DNA from: DATKFM01 sp046154965
Lineage (GTDB): Bacteria > Pseudomonadota > Alphaproteobacteria > Dongiales > Dongiaceae
Assembly: GCA_046154965.1 (NCBI GenBank)
Contig: JBJXDY010000096.1
Span: 39,599-103,598, forward strand
DNA length: 64,000 nt
Direction: 5' to 3'
Within the stretch, counting starts at the first letter, position 1; each line of letters opens with the position of its first letter. The notes beneath the pieces are model-generated. The model was not told the DNA's origin, did no database searches, and was given only the letters and a program-made list of their open reading frames with translations. Both the position numbers and the translations under genes were made by a program. Shown in pieces: positions 34,597-42,315 of this stretch.

Positions 34597-35403
34597 ATGT
34601 CCGATACAAAAGTCTATCTGCTCGACGGCGGTTCGCTGGTGATCGACGGCTATCACGCCTTCTGGAATCGCGGCCCTGGCGGCGAGTTGCGCTTTCCCTG
34701 TTACGCCGTTCTGGTGGAGCATAAGGACGGCCGTTACATGTTCGACACCGGTTATGACTATGACCATGTCATGCGGGTGCTGCCATTCGAGAAGCCGATC
34801 CAGGACAAGGCGCAAACCATCCCCGGCCAGCTCGCGGCGCTCGGCCTGCGCACCGATGACATCAACTATGTCATCAACTCCCACTATCACTTCGATCATT
34901 GCGGCGGGAACAAGCATCTACACAAGGCCTGCACCATCTGCCACGCCGCCGAACTGGAGGCGAGCGGCAACTGCCAGCCCTTCGAGCATCTGGGGTATTC
35001 CGATCTGACCTTCTCGCCGGAGCTGATTAAGAAGAAGGGCAAGGAGCTGCCGCCCGATCCCGCGCTGGATATGTACACGCCCACTTTCCAGACGCTCCGC
35101 GGTGATCAGGAGATCGCCAAGGGACTCTGGTTGTTCGAAACGCCCGGCCATACCGCCGGGCACTACAGCATGCTGGTGGAACTGAAGAACCGCCGCCCCA
35201 TGCTGTTCACCGCCGATGCCTGCTACAGCCAGAAGAACATGGACATGATGTGCATCTCCAGTTTCCATCTGGATCCCGTGGCGAGCGTGAAATCGCTGCA
35301 TCGGCTGAAAGAACTGGCGGCGAAGTACGACGCAGAGCTGTTCTATTCCCACGATCCCGACAGCTTCAAGAACTACAAGAAGGGCGCCGATTTCTACAAT
35401 TGA
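34597..35403 (+). CDS. 4-pyridoxolactonase-like metallo-beta-lactamase-fold hydrolase
   Basis: 268 residues from the ATG at 34597 with ACGGGAG upstream. The dizinc motif NSHYHFDHCGG places His96, His98, Asp100 and His101; the later ligands are in ETPGHTAGHYS and FTADACYS. General annotation would call it an N-acyl homoserine lactonase, but MSDTKVYLLDGGSLVIDGYH, FWNRGPGGELRFP, DTGYDYDHVMRVLPFEKPIQ and QPFEHLGYSDLTFS agree, from memory, almost word for word with Mesorhizobium loti 4-pyridoxolactonase. That enzyme opens 4-pyridoxolactone to 4-pyridoxate. It sits next to the pyridoxal dehydrogenase and aminotransferase, as in M. loti. Confidence 0.88.
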   Translation: MSDTKVYLLDGGSLVIDGYHAFWNRGPGGELRFPCYAVLVEHKDGRYMFDTGYDYDHVMRVLPFEKPIQDKAQTIPGQLAALGLRTDDINYVINSHYHFDHCGGNKHLHKACTICHAAELEASGNCQPFEHLGYSDLTFSPELIKKKGKELPPDPALDMYTPTFQTLRGDQEIAKGLWLFETPGHTAGHYSMLVELKNRRPMLFTADACYSQKNMDMMCISSFHLDPVASVKSLHRLKELAAKYDAELFYSHDPDSFKNYKKGADFYN

Positions 35404-35432
35404 GCCGCAATCAGAAGAGGAAGTGGAACGCC

Positions 35433-35592
35433 GATAAGAAGGGGATGAACGCGGATCGATCGCGAATGCCCATTCCGATAGTTGCCAAGTTGATTGCGTG
35501 CGACCAGGGCGGCGCGCGAGAATCAAGCAGAACGTGATCTGTCGGAAAAGCCGCAGTCTGCTCGGTCAATCTGCGTTCACCCCCTTCTTATC
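35433..35592. repeat. Inverted repeat in the gap after the lactonase gene
   Basis: The 331-bp gap 35404-35734 has no gene. A 24-bp segment starting GATAAGAAGGGG and continuing ATGAACGCGGAT (35433-35456) recurs inverted at 35569-35592 with 22 of 24 bases matching; similarity extends weakly outside. The core ATGAACGCRGAT also appears at 59352-59363. It looks like two facing copies of a dispersed intergenic repeat. Confidence 0.6.
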
Positions 35593-35628
35593 TGCACTCA
35601 TCGGCGGTCATGGTTTTGCAAGCGAAAA

Positions 35629-35655
35629 GAGCCCGCGTCGGCACGGCGCGGGCTC
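35629..35655 (-). terminator. Rho-independent terminator for the minus-strand SDR/aminotransferase operon
   Basis: A 9-bp stem (GAGCCCGCG / CGCGGGCTC) with a 9-nt loop is followed on the minus strand by TTTTCGC. It lies about 80 bases past the stop of the pyridoxal 4-dehydrogenase-like gene. Confidence 0.65.
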
Positions 35656-35734
35656 CTTCCTGGCGCTGTTCTCCCAGTAATCGGCAGCGCGCGTCCCGGT
35701 ATCGGCTACGTTGGCCGTGCCGGGTATCTGACGC

Positions 35735-36475
35735 CTACCAGCGCACCATGCCGGCATCGACGGCCAGGGCTTGGCCCGTGATCCAGTGCGCTTCTTCGGA
35801 CGCAAGGAACGCCACCGCCGGTACGATGTCCGCCGGCGTGCCTTTGCCCTTGATCGCCTGTAGCATGTCGACAAAGCCGAAGGCTTCTTTGTGCGGCGTC
35901 TGCTGCACGCCTTCGGTGTCGGTCAGACCGGGGCAGACCGAATTCACCGTGATCTTGTAGGCGCCCAGTTCAGTCGCCAGCGCGCGGGTGAAAGTCAGCA
36001 CGCCGCCCTTCGACGCCACATAATGCGCCATGTTCGGCGTGCCGGCGAAGATCGAGTTGGAACTGAAATTGACGATGCGGCCATAGCCGTTCTTGCGCAT
36101 CATGTCGGAGCCGGCGCGGCACATCAGATAGAGCCCGTCCAGGTTCACCCGCAACACGCGGCGCCATTCCTCGAAAGTCAGCTTGTCCCAGGGCACGAAC
36201 GGCACAATCGCCGCATTGTTCACGAGCACGTCCAGCTTGCCGCACTTCGATTCCACCGCCGCGAACATCTTGCTTACCGCGTCTGGATCGCCGATGTCGC
36301 AGGTCTGGCCGAAAGCGCCGCCGCCGATCGCCTTGGCCGTCGCGGCCGCGCCGTTGCCATTGATATCGACAACGACCACAGTGGCGCCCTCCTGGCCCAG
36401 CCGTTGTGCGACGGCCTTCCCCATGCCCTGCGCGGCCCCTGTGACCACGGCCACGCGTCCTTCAAATCTGCGCAT
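35735..36475 (-). CDS. Pyridoxal 4-dehydrogenase-like SDR
   Basis: 246 residues from the ATG at 36475, with GGGGGAGC ahead; one codon more (TTG) is open. SDR motifs: TGAAQGMGKAVAQRL, NNAAIVPFVPWD, catalytic Ser in NFSSNSIFAGTPN and Tyr-x3-Lys in HYVASKGG. The stretches FAGTPNMAHYVASKGGV, TRALATELG and EAFGFVDMLQAIKGKG, and the end WITGQALAVDAGMVRW, agree from memory with the tetrameric M. loti NAD-dependent pyridoxal 4-dehydrogenase, which makes 4-pyridoxolactone. It is followed upstream by the aminotransferase gene on the same strand, the same neighbours as in M. loti. The product goes to the lactonase at 34597. Confidence 0.87.
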   Translation of the reverse strand: MRRFEGRVAVVTGAAQGMGKAVAQRLGQEGATVVVVDINGNGAAATAKAIGGGAFGQTCDIGDPDAVSKMFAAVESKCGKLDVLVNNAAIVPFVPWDKLTFEEWRRVLRVNLDGLYLMCRAGSDMMRKNGYGRIVNFSSNSIFAGTPNMAHYVASKGGVLTFTRALATELGAYKITVNSVCPGLTDTEGVQQTPHKEAFGFVDMLQAIKGKGTPADIVPAVAFLASEEAHWITGQALAVDAGMVRW

Positions 36476-36518
36476 CAACTGCTCCCCCTTTCAGTTCTTG
36501 ATTTCCCATGCCGGCGCT

Positions 36519-37700
36519 TCAGCCCTGTCCGGAGTCGATGACGGACATTGCCGCTTCAACGCCTGCCGCCACATCCATTTTGCGGCCCAGCTTGCGCAGC
36601 GCGCCGCCCAGCGCGGTGATAGCCACCAATGCGTAGACCGGCTCCGCGACCGGACCCATATGGCCGATGCGGATAAGCTTGCCCAGCGTTTCGCCGCGGC
36701 CGGTGGAGAATACGACGCCGTACTGCTCACGCGCGGCGCGGATGATGGCGGAGTCTTTCACGCCCTCGGGGACGCGAACGGCTGTCGTGGTCGGCGACGC
36801 GATCGCCTCGGTCTTTGCCCATAGCGACAGGCCCATGGCCTTGATGCCGGCGCGGCAGGCGCGGGAGGTGAGGGCATGGCGCAGCCAAACCTTTTCCGGG
36901 CCTTCTTCCAGATAGAGATCGATCACCGCGTCCAGCCCGTTCATCTCCGATACCGAGGGGGTGAAGGGAAAAGGCTTGTCCTTGCTCCAGGCATCTTTCC
37001 AGTCCAGCAGGCTGAGAATGGAGGCCCGCGGCGCCTTCGGGTTCGCCTCCATATGCTTCCAGGCACGGTCGGTGACTGACATCAGCGTCAGGCCCGGCGC
37101 ACCGCCCAGGCATTTGCCCGGACCTGTGATGAAGATATCGGCGAAGCAATCACCGGGATGAATATCCATGCCGCCAAACGATGAGACAGCATCGACGATC
37201 AGCAGCGCATCATTGTCGCGCACGATCTTACCGATCTCCTGCGCCGGATTGATAGTGCCGGAAGGCGTGTCGTGATGCACCAGCGACACCACCTTGATGT
37301 CCGGCCGCTTGCGGAATGCGTCCGCCACCTGCTGCGGGTCGATGGCTTCGTTATAGGGAACCTCGATCTCGACCATCTCCTTGTGATAGCGGGCGGACCA
37401 ATAACCGAAGCCCTTGCCATAGACGCCGGAGGCTAGGTTCAGCACCACGTCATCGGGCGAAATCAACGACGCCGCAGAAGCTTCGATGCCCGGCGCAGGC
37501 TCGCATTGCAGGATCAGCGCCGGCTGCTTGACGCGCATCGCCTTCGCCGATTTGAGCGTGATGTTTTCGTAGAACTGCTGGAAATAGGGGTCGAAATCGT
37601 AGTGCACCGGCCGCGACATCGCGCGCAGCACGCGCGGAAAAGCAGCGACGGGACCGGCAGACAACGTGATGACGGGTTCCCGGATAGGCGTCGAGGCCAT
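36519..37700 (-). CDS. Pyridoxamine-pyruvate aminotransferase-like (class V)
   Basis: 393 residues from the ATG at 37700, where family similarity begins (REPVITLSAGPVAAFPRVLR); the frame is open to 37754. The Schiff-base Lys196 lies in GPGKCLGGAPGLTLM. Long segments, SPDDVVLNLASGVYGKGFGY, HHDTPSGTINP, DKPFPFTPSVSEMNGLD and YGVVFSTGRGETLGKLIRIG, agree from memory with M. loti pyridoxamine-pyruvate aminotransferase (EC 2.6.1.30), which differs from other PLP enzymes in using pyridoxamine itself as substrate. The Arg in GKLIRIGHMG would bind the pyruvate carboxylate. It turns pyridoxamine into pyridoxal and feeds the SDR gene 43 bases downstream. Confidence 0.9.
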   Translation of the reverse strand: MASTPIREPVITLSAGPVAAFPRVLRAMSRPVHYDFDPYFQQFYENITLKSAKAMRVKQPALILQCEPAPGIEASAASLISPDDVVLNLASGVYGKGFGYWSARYHKEMVEIEVPYNEAIDPQQVADAFRKRPDIKVVSLVHHDTPSGTINPAQEIGKIVRDNDALLIVDAVSSFGGMDIHPGDCFADIFITGPGKCLGGAPGLTLMSVTDRAWKHMEANPKAPRASILSLLDWKDAWSKDKPFPFTPSVSEMNGLDAVIDLYLEEGPEKVWLRHALTSRACRAGIKAMGLSLWAKTEAIASPTTTAVRVPEGVKDSAIIRAAREQYGVVFSTGRGETLGKLIRIGHMGPVAEPVYALVAITALGGALRKLGRKMDVAAGVEAAMSVIDSGQG

Positions 37701-37739
37701 GGCGGCGCAATCCCCCTGCGTTCTGGTTTCTTGTGAAGC

Positions 37740-37812
37740 CTTGGTTCGAGGCATGATAGACTCGCGGCGGGAAAAGTGAAATCAATATCGTCCCGCTTCG
37801 CTCGATTGGTTC
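37740..37812. promoter_or_regulatory. Divergent promoter region with TTGGTTC half-sites
   Basis: Between the aminotransferase and pyridoxine-oxidase starts, CTTGGTTCG lies at 37740-37748 and GATTGGTTCCG at 37804-37814. The 8-mer ATTGGTTC (37805-37812) is the half-site also seen upstream of the GMC and bicupin genes at 23960, 24007 and 25120. The same 8-mer also occurs in nearby coding sequence, so chance is not excluded. Confidence 0.35.
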
Positions 37813-37821
37813 CGCCGCTGC

Positions 37822-39378
37822 ATGTCTCTGCCGGAAAATTGGTTCGACTTCCTGATCATTGGTTCGGGCACTGCCGGCTGCGTCCTGGCGGCACGATTGA
37901 GCGAGGATCCGTCGCTGCGCATCGGTTTGCTGGAGGCGGGCGGTCCCGCCGTCGATCCGCGCATCGCCATCCCCGGCCAGTGGCCGATGCTCCAGAACAG
38001 CGAGATCGATTGGGCCTACCGCACTGTGCCGCAGCGCCACACCGCCGGCCGCGTCCATGAGTGGGCGCGCGGGCGTGTCGTCGGCGGCTCCACCGCTCTG
38101 AACGCCATGGCCCACGTGCGGGGCCATCCCGTTGACTTCGGTCGCTGGCTGGCTCAGGGCTGCGACGGTTGGGGCTATGCGGATCTGCTGCCCTACTTCA
38201 TCCGTTCAGAAACCTATGCGCCCGGCGCCTCCGCCTATCACGGTGGCGATGGCCCGGTGTATCTGATGCGGCCGAGCGAACCCCATCCCGTCACCGCGGC
38301 CTACATGGCGGCGGGGGCGGAGGCCGGCATCCCGCCGACCGACGACCACAACGGCCCGCGCATAGCCGGTCCATGCCTCAACACGCTCACCATCAAGGAC
38401 GGGAAGCGGCAGACCATCGCCGACGCCTATCTGATGCCGGCCGCCGGCCGTGACAATCTCGTGCTGATGAGCGAGACGGAGGGGCTGTCGCTGATCCTGG
38501 AAGGCGGGCGCTGCCGCGGTCTCCGGGTGCGCGGCAGGGACGGCCCCGCAGAATTGGTTGCCGAGCGCGGCGTAATCCTCAGCGCCGGCACTATCGGTAC
38601 GCCATTGCTGTTGTTGCGGTCGGGAATCGGACCGGCGAAGGAGCTGCGCGCCCTAGGCATTCCCGTGCAACAGGATCTGCCCGGCGTCGGCCGCAACCTC
38701 CATGACCATCTGCTGTCCGGCGGCAATGTCTATCGCGCGCGGCGGCCGGTGCTGGCGTCGCGCTATCAGCATTCGGAATCCCTGATGTACATCGAGCGGC
38801 CGGGGGCATCCGGCGCTCCGGAGATGGTTCTCGCCTGTGTGGTGCTGCCGGTGACGACCGAGCAGTTTACCGGTCCGCCTATGGGCGAGGGCTATACCCT
38901 GATGTTTGGCTTCACCCATCCGCAAAGCCGCGGCAGCGTGCGGCTTGCCTCGGCCGATCCAACCGTTCCGCCGCTGATTGATCCGAGCTATCTGGCGGAG
39001 GACTACGACCGCGAGACCTATCTTGCGGCTCTGGACGCGGCGCAGACCGTCGGCAACTCTCAGGCGCTGGCGGAATGGCGCGCGGAGGAAGTCCTGCCGG
39101 GTCCCGGCGTCCGCTCCAAATCCGAGCGGCTGGAGTTCCTGCAGAAAGCCGCCTTCACCCACCATCATCCCGTCGGCACCTGCCGCATGGGCACCGGGCC
39201 CGACACCGTGGTTACTCCCGACCTCCGGCTGCGCGGCATGGACGGCCTCTATGTATGCGACGCTTCCATCATCCCATCCATCACCACCGGCCCCGTGAAT
39301 GCTGCAATCATCGCCATCGCCGAACGCGCCAGCGAACTCCTGCTTGGCAAGACGCCATTGCCGCCAGTGCGGCTATGA
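37822..39378 (+). CDS. GMC flavoprotein, pyridoxine 4-oxidase-like
   Basis: 518 residues. The FAD fold starts at about residue 9 (FLIIGSGTAGCVLAARLSED), followed by the GMC motif RGRVVGGSTALNAMAHVRGH, the second signature ILSAGTIGTPLLLLRSGIGP and the active-site region FTHHHPVGTCRMG with TTGPVNAAI at the end. The length and end region (TYLAALDAAQTVGNSQALAE, then WRAEEVLPG) resemble, from memory, M. loti pyridoxine 4-oxidase, which oxidises pyridoxine to pyridoxal with O2. It is divergent from pyridoxamine-pyruvate aminotransferase, so both entry routes to pyridoxal leave one promoter region. Its stop overlaps the next start (ATGA). Confidence 0.82.
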   Translation: MSLPENWFDFLIIGSGTAGCVLAARLSEDPSLRIGLLEAGGPAVDPRIAIPGQWPMLQNSEIDWAYRTVPQRHTAGRVHEWARGRVVGGSTALNAMAHVRGHPVDFGRWLAQGCDGWGYADLLPYFIRSETYAPGASAYHGGDGPVYLMRPSEPHPVTAAYMAAGAEAGIPPTDDHNGPRIAGPCLNTLTIKDGKRQTIADAYLMPAAGRDNLVLMSETEGLSLILEGGRCRGLRVRGRDGPAELVAERGVILSAGTIGTPLLLLRSGIGPAKELRALGIPVQQDLPGVGRNLHDHLLSGGNVYRARRPVLASRYQHSESLMYIERPGASGAPEMVLACVVLPVTTEQFTGPPMGEGYTLMFGFTHPQSRGSVRLASADPTVPPLIDPSYLAEDYDRETYLAALDAAQTVGNSQALAEWRAEEVLPGPGVRSKSERLEFLQKAAFTHHHPVGTCRMGTGPDTVVTPDLRLRGMDGLYVCDASIIPSITTGPVNAAIIAIAERASELLLGKTPLPPVRL

Positions 39379-39830
39379 TGGTTCTTTGCCGTGATTTCCG
39401 AGTCGTGAAGCGTTACTTCGCATCATTGTTGCACTTGTTCGCGCTCGCATCTTGTACGACGGCTGCAACCGCCGACCGATCGGTCACCCTCCATCTTGCC
39501 AATACTGGCGTCGAACCACTGCAATGCCGCCTGATGTTCGGCCACTGGGTCGACCGAGATCTCGGCCGCCTCGCGCCGGGCGACGGCGTCGACATCGCCA
39601 TGACTCAACAGAATTCCGATGGCGCACTGTTCATCCTGCGCGACGACGGCGCCCGCCGCATGATGATCGAGACGATCAATTGCAGCCGCCGCGGCGACTG
39701 GATGGGAACCTTCGGCCAGGTCGACCTGGCGCCGGCCCGGGCCGCGCGCCCCGCCGGGATCAACGTAGCCTGTGCCGCGCCTGAAGGACGTGGTCGAGTT
39801 GTATGCCCTGCTATCGAACTAACGCCTTAG
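39375..39830 (+). CDS. Small exported protein, possible lipoprotein
   Basis: 151 residues from the ATG at 39375, which overlaps the oxidase stop (ATGA); the ATG at 39378 is equally possible. After a basic start comes a hydrophobic stretch ending LFALASCTT, a lipobox-like LASC, so it may be a lipoprotein or simply exported. The mature part is beta-rich (VTLHLANTGVEPLQCRLMFG) with four cysteines that could pair. No family was recognised. Being coupled to the oxidase gene may only reflect tight packing. Confidence 0.65.
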   Translation: MMVLCRDFRVVKRYFASLLHLFALASCTTAATADRSVTLHLANTGVEPLQCRLMFGHWVDRDLGRLAPGDGVDIAMTQQNSDGALFILRDDGARRMMIETINCSRRGDWMGTFGQVDLAPARAARPAGINVACAAPEGRGRVVCPAIELTP

Positions 39831-39840
39831 CCGCACAGTG

Positions 39841-40581
39841 ATGCTCACTTTCTCCAAGATCCTGCTGGTGATCGCCGCACCCTTCATGGGCAGCTTTCTC
39901 GGCGCGGTCATCACCAGATGGTCGAGCGGCCGGCCGCTCTACTACGGCCGGGCCACCTGCGACTGCGGCCAGGTCGTGCTGTCGCCGCGGGACATGATCC
40001 CCATCGCAAGCTGGGCGCTGAGCCGCGGCCGCTGCCGAGTCTGCGCCCGCGGCCTCGGCCGGCTTTACCCGAGCATCGAAATTGCCACGCTGGTCATCGC
40101 GCTGTGGTCGATCGTCGCGTTGCCGGGCGTCTATATCTGGACTGGCGCGGCGTTCGGCTGGGCATTGTTGGTCATTGGCATGATCGGCTGGCGGAACGGA
40201 AAGCTGCCGCTGGCCATCGTAGCCGGGCTCGGCATCGCCGGTTTGCTGCTCGCCGGCAGCAATGGCTTGATCGCGTTGCGGGATCACTTTCTCGCTGCTG
40301 TGATCGCCTATGCAGCTTACTTCGTCTTCATACGGCTTTTGAACCGCTGGCTGAAGCGTCAGTTCTTGGCGCCGGGTGATGCCGTGCTTCCCGCTGCGCT
40401 CGGCGCGTGGCTGGGATGGCAAGGTCTGCCGGACCTTCTCTTGCTTTCGGTTCTTGCCGCATTGGCGCTAACCCTTCTCAACGGTGCATTCCGGCCACTT
40501 CACCGCGGCCGAATGATAGCGGCGAGTCTCTGCGCCGGCGCCTGGCTTGCCTGGCTCTATCCGCTAGGCCTCGTCACCTGA
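39841..40581 (+). CDS. Prepilin-peptidase-like membrane protein with an altered active site
   Basis: 246 residues from the ATG at 39841 (a GTG at 39838 is possible). The N-terminus GSFLGAVITRWSSGRP and the block DMIPIASWALSRGRCRVCAR, then YPSIEIATLVIALW, match the PilD/GspO A24 family, followed by six or so helices. The second catalytic Asp is kept (Asp180 in APGDAVLPAALGAWLGW), but the first Asp is replaced by Gly116 in MIGWRNGKLPL (normally IDLxxxxLPD). The first Cys pair reads CDC instead of CxxC. It is therefore probably inactive as a peptidase or has a different role. No pilin genes are nearby. Confidence 0.75.
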   Translation: MLTFSKILLVIAAPFMGSFLGAVITRWSSGRPLYYGRATCDCGQVVLSPRDMIPIASWALSRGRCRVCARGLGRLYPSIEIATLVIALWSIVALPGVYIWTGAAFGWALLVIGMIGWRNGKLPLAIVAGLGIAGLLLAGSNGLIALRDHFLAAVIAYAAYFVFIRLLNRWLKRQFLAPGDAVLPAALGAWLGWQGLPDLLLLSVLAALALTLLNGAFRPLHRGRMIAASLCAGAWLAWLYPLGLVT

Positions 40582-40650
40582 TCGCGCTGGCCGCGGTACG
40601 CCGCGATCCCTATCCTGGCAATCATAGAAACCCAACAACGGGAGAGAGTC

Positions 40651-41466
40651 ATGCGTCTCAATGGCAAAGTCGCGCTGATCACTGGCGGCAATTCCGGCAT
40701 CGGCCGTGGCATTGTGCATCGCTTCATAGACGAGGGCGCCCGTGTCGCCTTTGCCGGGCGCGATGAACAGAAAGGCGCGGCAGTGACGGCCGAAGTGAAA
40801 CAGCGGGGCGGCGACGGACAGTTCTATGCCGTCGACCTGGCGCAGGAGAAAGCCGTCGCCTCAATGGTTGACAGCGTGGCGCAGCGCTTTGGCGGCATCG
40901 ACATCGTCGTCAACAATGCCGGCGTCGGCAGCCGCCGCTCCGGCATCGAGCCGGGAGATAGGCCCGGCGAGCGCTGGGACAAGATGCGCGGTCCCAATCT
41001 GGACGCCGCCTATTTCACCTCGGCCTATGCGATGCCCATGCTGGCGCGCTCGGGCAGGGGCGCCATCGTCAATATCTCTTCCACCGCAACGCTGCATGGC
41101 AATTGGGGGCTTTACTGCGTTGCCAAGGCGGCGATCGAGGGGCTGACCCGCTCTCTGGCGGCCGAGGGCGCAGCCCATGGCATCCGCGCCAACGGCGTCA
41201 GCCCCGGCTGGATCGCCACGGAGAACGATGCGGCCGTACAGCCGAGCGGCAATGTCAGCGGCGAATGGGACGTTCCATGCGCGCTGCTCAACCGCATGGG
41301 GGTGCCGGCCGAAATCGCCGGCGCCGTGCTGTTCCTGGCGTCCGAAGATGCCTCCTTCGTCACCGGCCAGACGCTGATCGTCGATGGTGGCCTGTCGATC
41401 ACCGATTACACCTCGCTGGCGATGCTGAAGAAGGCGGGCAACAAACTTTTCTCCGGCCGCGTCTGA
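40651..41466 (+). CDS. Short-chain dehydrogenase/reductase
   Basis: 271 residues with TGGNSGIGRGIVHRF near residue 12, NNAG, the catalytic Ser in NISSTATLHGNWG and Tyr-x3-Lys in LYCVAKAA. The Arg after strand 2 (AGRDE) hints at NADP use. The C-terminal extension after the usual TLIVDGGLS end is about 25 residues (KKAGNKLFSGRV). Ribosome site GGGAGAGAGTC. It lies alone between the prepilin-peptidase-like gene and the second GntR regulon; the substrate is unknown. Confidence 0.9.
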   Translation: MRLNGKVALITGGNSGIGRGIVHRFIDEGARVAFAGRDEQKGAAVTAEVKQRGGDGQFYAVDLAQEKAVASMVDSVAQRFGGIDIVVNNAGVGSRRSGIEPGDRPGERWDKMRGPNLDAAYFTSAYAMPMLARSGRGAIVNISSTATLHGNWGLYCVAKAAIEGLTRSLAAEGAAHGIRANGVSPGWIATENDAAVQPSGNVSGEWDVPCALLNRMGVPAEIAGAVLFLASEDASFVTGQTLIVDGGLSITDYTSLAMLKKAGNKLFSGRV

Positions 41467-41491
41467 CAGTCCTGCCGTGACAATTGCGCGT

Positions 41492-41509
41492 ATCTGGTCT
41501 ATACCAGAT
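41492..41509. promoter_or_regulatory. Operator candidate for the HutC-type GntR regulator, site 1
   Basis: ATCTGGTCTATACCAGAT is an inverted repeat with perfect 7-bp arms around CTAT, 21 bases before the inositol-phosphatase-family start. Its arms match those of the site at 43121-43136. HutC-subfamily GntR proteins typically bind such TGGT-N4-ACCA palindromes. Confidence 0.75.
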
Positions 41510-41529
41510 TGCCTAGACATTGAGACCGC

Positions 41530-42315
41530 ATGACCGCGCCGCCGCCCCAGGAACTGATCGATCTCGGACTCAGCCTCGTGCAGGCCAGCGGCGCCGTGCT
41601 GCGGCGGCATTTCCGCGCCGGCCTGACCGGCGATATCAAGGGCGACGGCTCGCCAGTGACCATCGCCGACAAGCAGACCGAGCGGGCTATCAGAGACATC
41701 CTCGACCGCCAGCGTCCCCAGGACGGCATCGTCGGCGAGGAGGAGGGGACTAAGAACAAGAACGCCGAATATGTCTGGGTGATCGACCCCATCGACGGCA
41801 CCAAGCCCTTCATGACCGGCCGGCCGACCTTCGTCACGCTGGTGGCGCTGCTGCGCAACGGCCGGCCCATCTTCGGCATCATCGACCAGCCGATCAGCGG
41901 CGAGCGCTGGATCGGCATCGCCGGCCGGCCGACGACCTTCAACGGCAAGCCTGTGAAGACACGGCCCTGCGCCGATCTCAAATCCGCGGTGGTCTACGCC
42001 GGCTCGGTGGAGTTCGGCGAGCCCGGCCGCTCGAAATTCTTCAAGATGGCCGAGAAGGCCAGCGTGACCACCCTCGGCGGCGACGCCTACGCTTACGGCC
42101 TGCTGTCCATGGGCTTCATCGATGTGTGCGTCGACTGGGTGATGGGACTCTATGACTGTATGGCCCTCGTGCCGGTCGTCGAAGGCGCCGGCGGCGCCAT
42201 CACAATGTGGAACGGCAAGCCGCTGGGCTTCGACATCGACGGCACCGTCGTCGCTGCCGGCGATAAGCGCGTGCATGGGGAGGCGATGGCGGCGTTGAAC
42301 GGACTTGCGAAGTGA
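41530..42315 (+). CDS. Inositol monophosphatase family phosphatase
   Basis: 261 residues with the metal sites of the family: VGEEEG (Glu70/71), the WVIDPIDGTKPFMTG motif (Asp86, Asp89) and a later Asp in LYDCMALVPVVEGAGG where most relatives have WDxxAG. Such enzymes remove phosphate from small molecules such as inositol phosphate, histidinol phosphate or 3'-phosphoadenosine phosphosulfate. It starts 20 bases after operator site 1 and its stop overlaps the GTG start of the regulator, so it forms an autoregulated pair with it. A kinase-like gene sits at 48022, so a phosphorylated intermediate is possible in this regulon. Confidence 0.88.
   Translation: MTAPPPQELIDLGLSLVQASGAVLRRHFRAGLTGDIKGDGSPVTIADKQTERAIRDILDRQRPQDGIVGEEEGTKNKNAEYVWVIDPIDGTKPFMTGRPTFVTLVALLRNGRPIFGIIDQPISGERWIGIAGRPTTFNGKPVKTRPCADLKSAVVYAGSVEFGEPGRSKFFKMAEKASVTTLGGDAYAYGLLSMGFIDVCVDWVMGLYDCMALVPVVEGAGGAITMWNGKPLGFDIDGTVVAAGDKRVHGEAMAALNGLAK

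Noticed and set aside
34597..35403. Quorum-quenching AHL lactonase
   Set aside because: The HxHxDH motif fits, but the rest of the sequence and the neighbours fit 4-pyridoxolactonase much better.
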